Below are positions 6,053 through 6,133 of a DNA stretch of 6,133 nt, in pieces. The position numbers and the translations under genes were made by a program. The stretch lies in the NCBI GenBank assembly GCA_964490745.1, contig CAZBDT010000136.1, positions 1-6,133 on the forward strand. Reading direction: 5' to 3'. The notes under the pieces are model-generated. The model was given only the letters and a program-made list of their open reading frames with translations. It did no database searches and was not told the origin of the DNA. How positions within the stretch are numbered: position 1 is the stretch's first letter; each line of letters begins with the position of its first letter. The DNA comes from Litorimonas sp964490745. GTDB taxonomy: Bacteria; Pseudomonadota; Alphaproteobacteria; Caulobacterales; Maricaulaceae.

Positions 6053-6133
6053 ATGGGACAGGTGAGGCCTCGCTTGCTGGATCAGAAGACGGCAGGGCTG
6101 AGCATCTTGGGTGAGACCAAGACTGTGCCGGGC
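6053..6133 (+). CDS. possible start of an unrecognised ORF, running off the right edge
   Basis: An ATG at 6053 opens 27 codons without stop to the window end (MGQVRPRLLDQKTAGLSILG and seven more). The G+C content rises sharply compared with the spacer before it. There is no Shine-Dalgarno sequence ahead of the ATG, no family was recognised, and the same bases are also open on the minus strand, where a frame from 6133 stays open to a TGA at about 5995. It may be the end of a minus-strand gene or of a mobile element. Only the sequence beyond the edge can decide. Confidence 0.15.
   Translation, partial: MGQVRPRLLDQKTAGLSILGETKTVPG
6105..6122. repeat. short inverted repeat near right edge
   Basis: TCTTGG (6105-6110) and CCAAGA (6117-6122) form a perfect 6-bp stem with a 6-base GTGAGA loop. 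There is no T tract before the window ends. It may be part of coding sequence; no function is assigned. Confidence 0.3.

Noticed and set aside
1..6133. CRISPR arrays, tRNA or rRNA genes, complete insertion sequences
   Set aside because: No regularly spaced long repeats, cloverleaf-like segments, rRNA-like stretches or transposase motifs were seen on either strand.

Overview
The window holds one partial gene on the minus strand (left third) and a tight three-gene plus-strand cluster (right two thirds), separated by a divergent intergenic region of 256 bases. Every protein call rests on reading translations against remembered family motifs; no search was run. The outer-membrane TonB-dependent receptor implies a Gram-negative bacterium. 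The Oar-like receptor type with its paired plug cysteines and the roughly 50% G+C composition fit a marine alphaproteobacterium of the Maricaulales/Hyphomonadaceae kind. That placement is an inference and not firm.

Layout. Positions 2175 to 1 (minus) encode the first 725 residues of a TonB-dependent receptor with an N-terminal carboxypeptidase-regulatory-like domain; the C-terminus lies beyond the left edge. Positions 2176-2431 contain the control region for both directions, with closely spaced direct repeats and small palindromes. On the plus strand follow a uridine kinase (2432-3070), a concentrative nucleoside transporter of the CNT/NupC family (3102-4343) and a BCCT-family transporter (4340-5911). 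The kinase and CNT are 31 bases apart, and the CNT stop codon overlaps the TTG start of the BCCT gene by four bases, so the three very probably form one operon. The last 222 bases hold an AT-rich spacer and then a short GC-richer stretch with an unrecognised open frame running off the right edge.

How the genes may work together. CNT carriers bring nucleosides across the inner membrane with Na+ or H+, and uridine kinase phosphorylates uridine or cytidine so that they cannot leak out: a classic uptake-and-trap pair for pyrimidine salvage. The divergently transcribed receptor could supply the outer-membrane step, although Oar-like receptors have no general substrate that can be assigned from sequence. 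The BCCT protein is the odd member. It has the family fold, but several residues that make the betaine/choline aromatic cage, the glycine-rich sodium/substrate loop and the Na2 site in the well-studied members are changed. Its substrate is therefore open, and its translational coupling to a nucleoside carrier is the most interesting point in the window.
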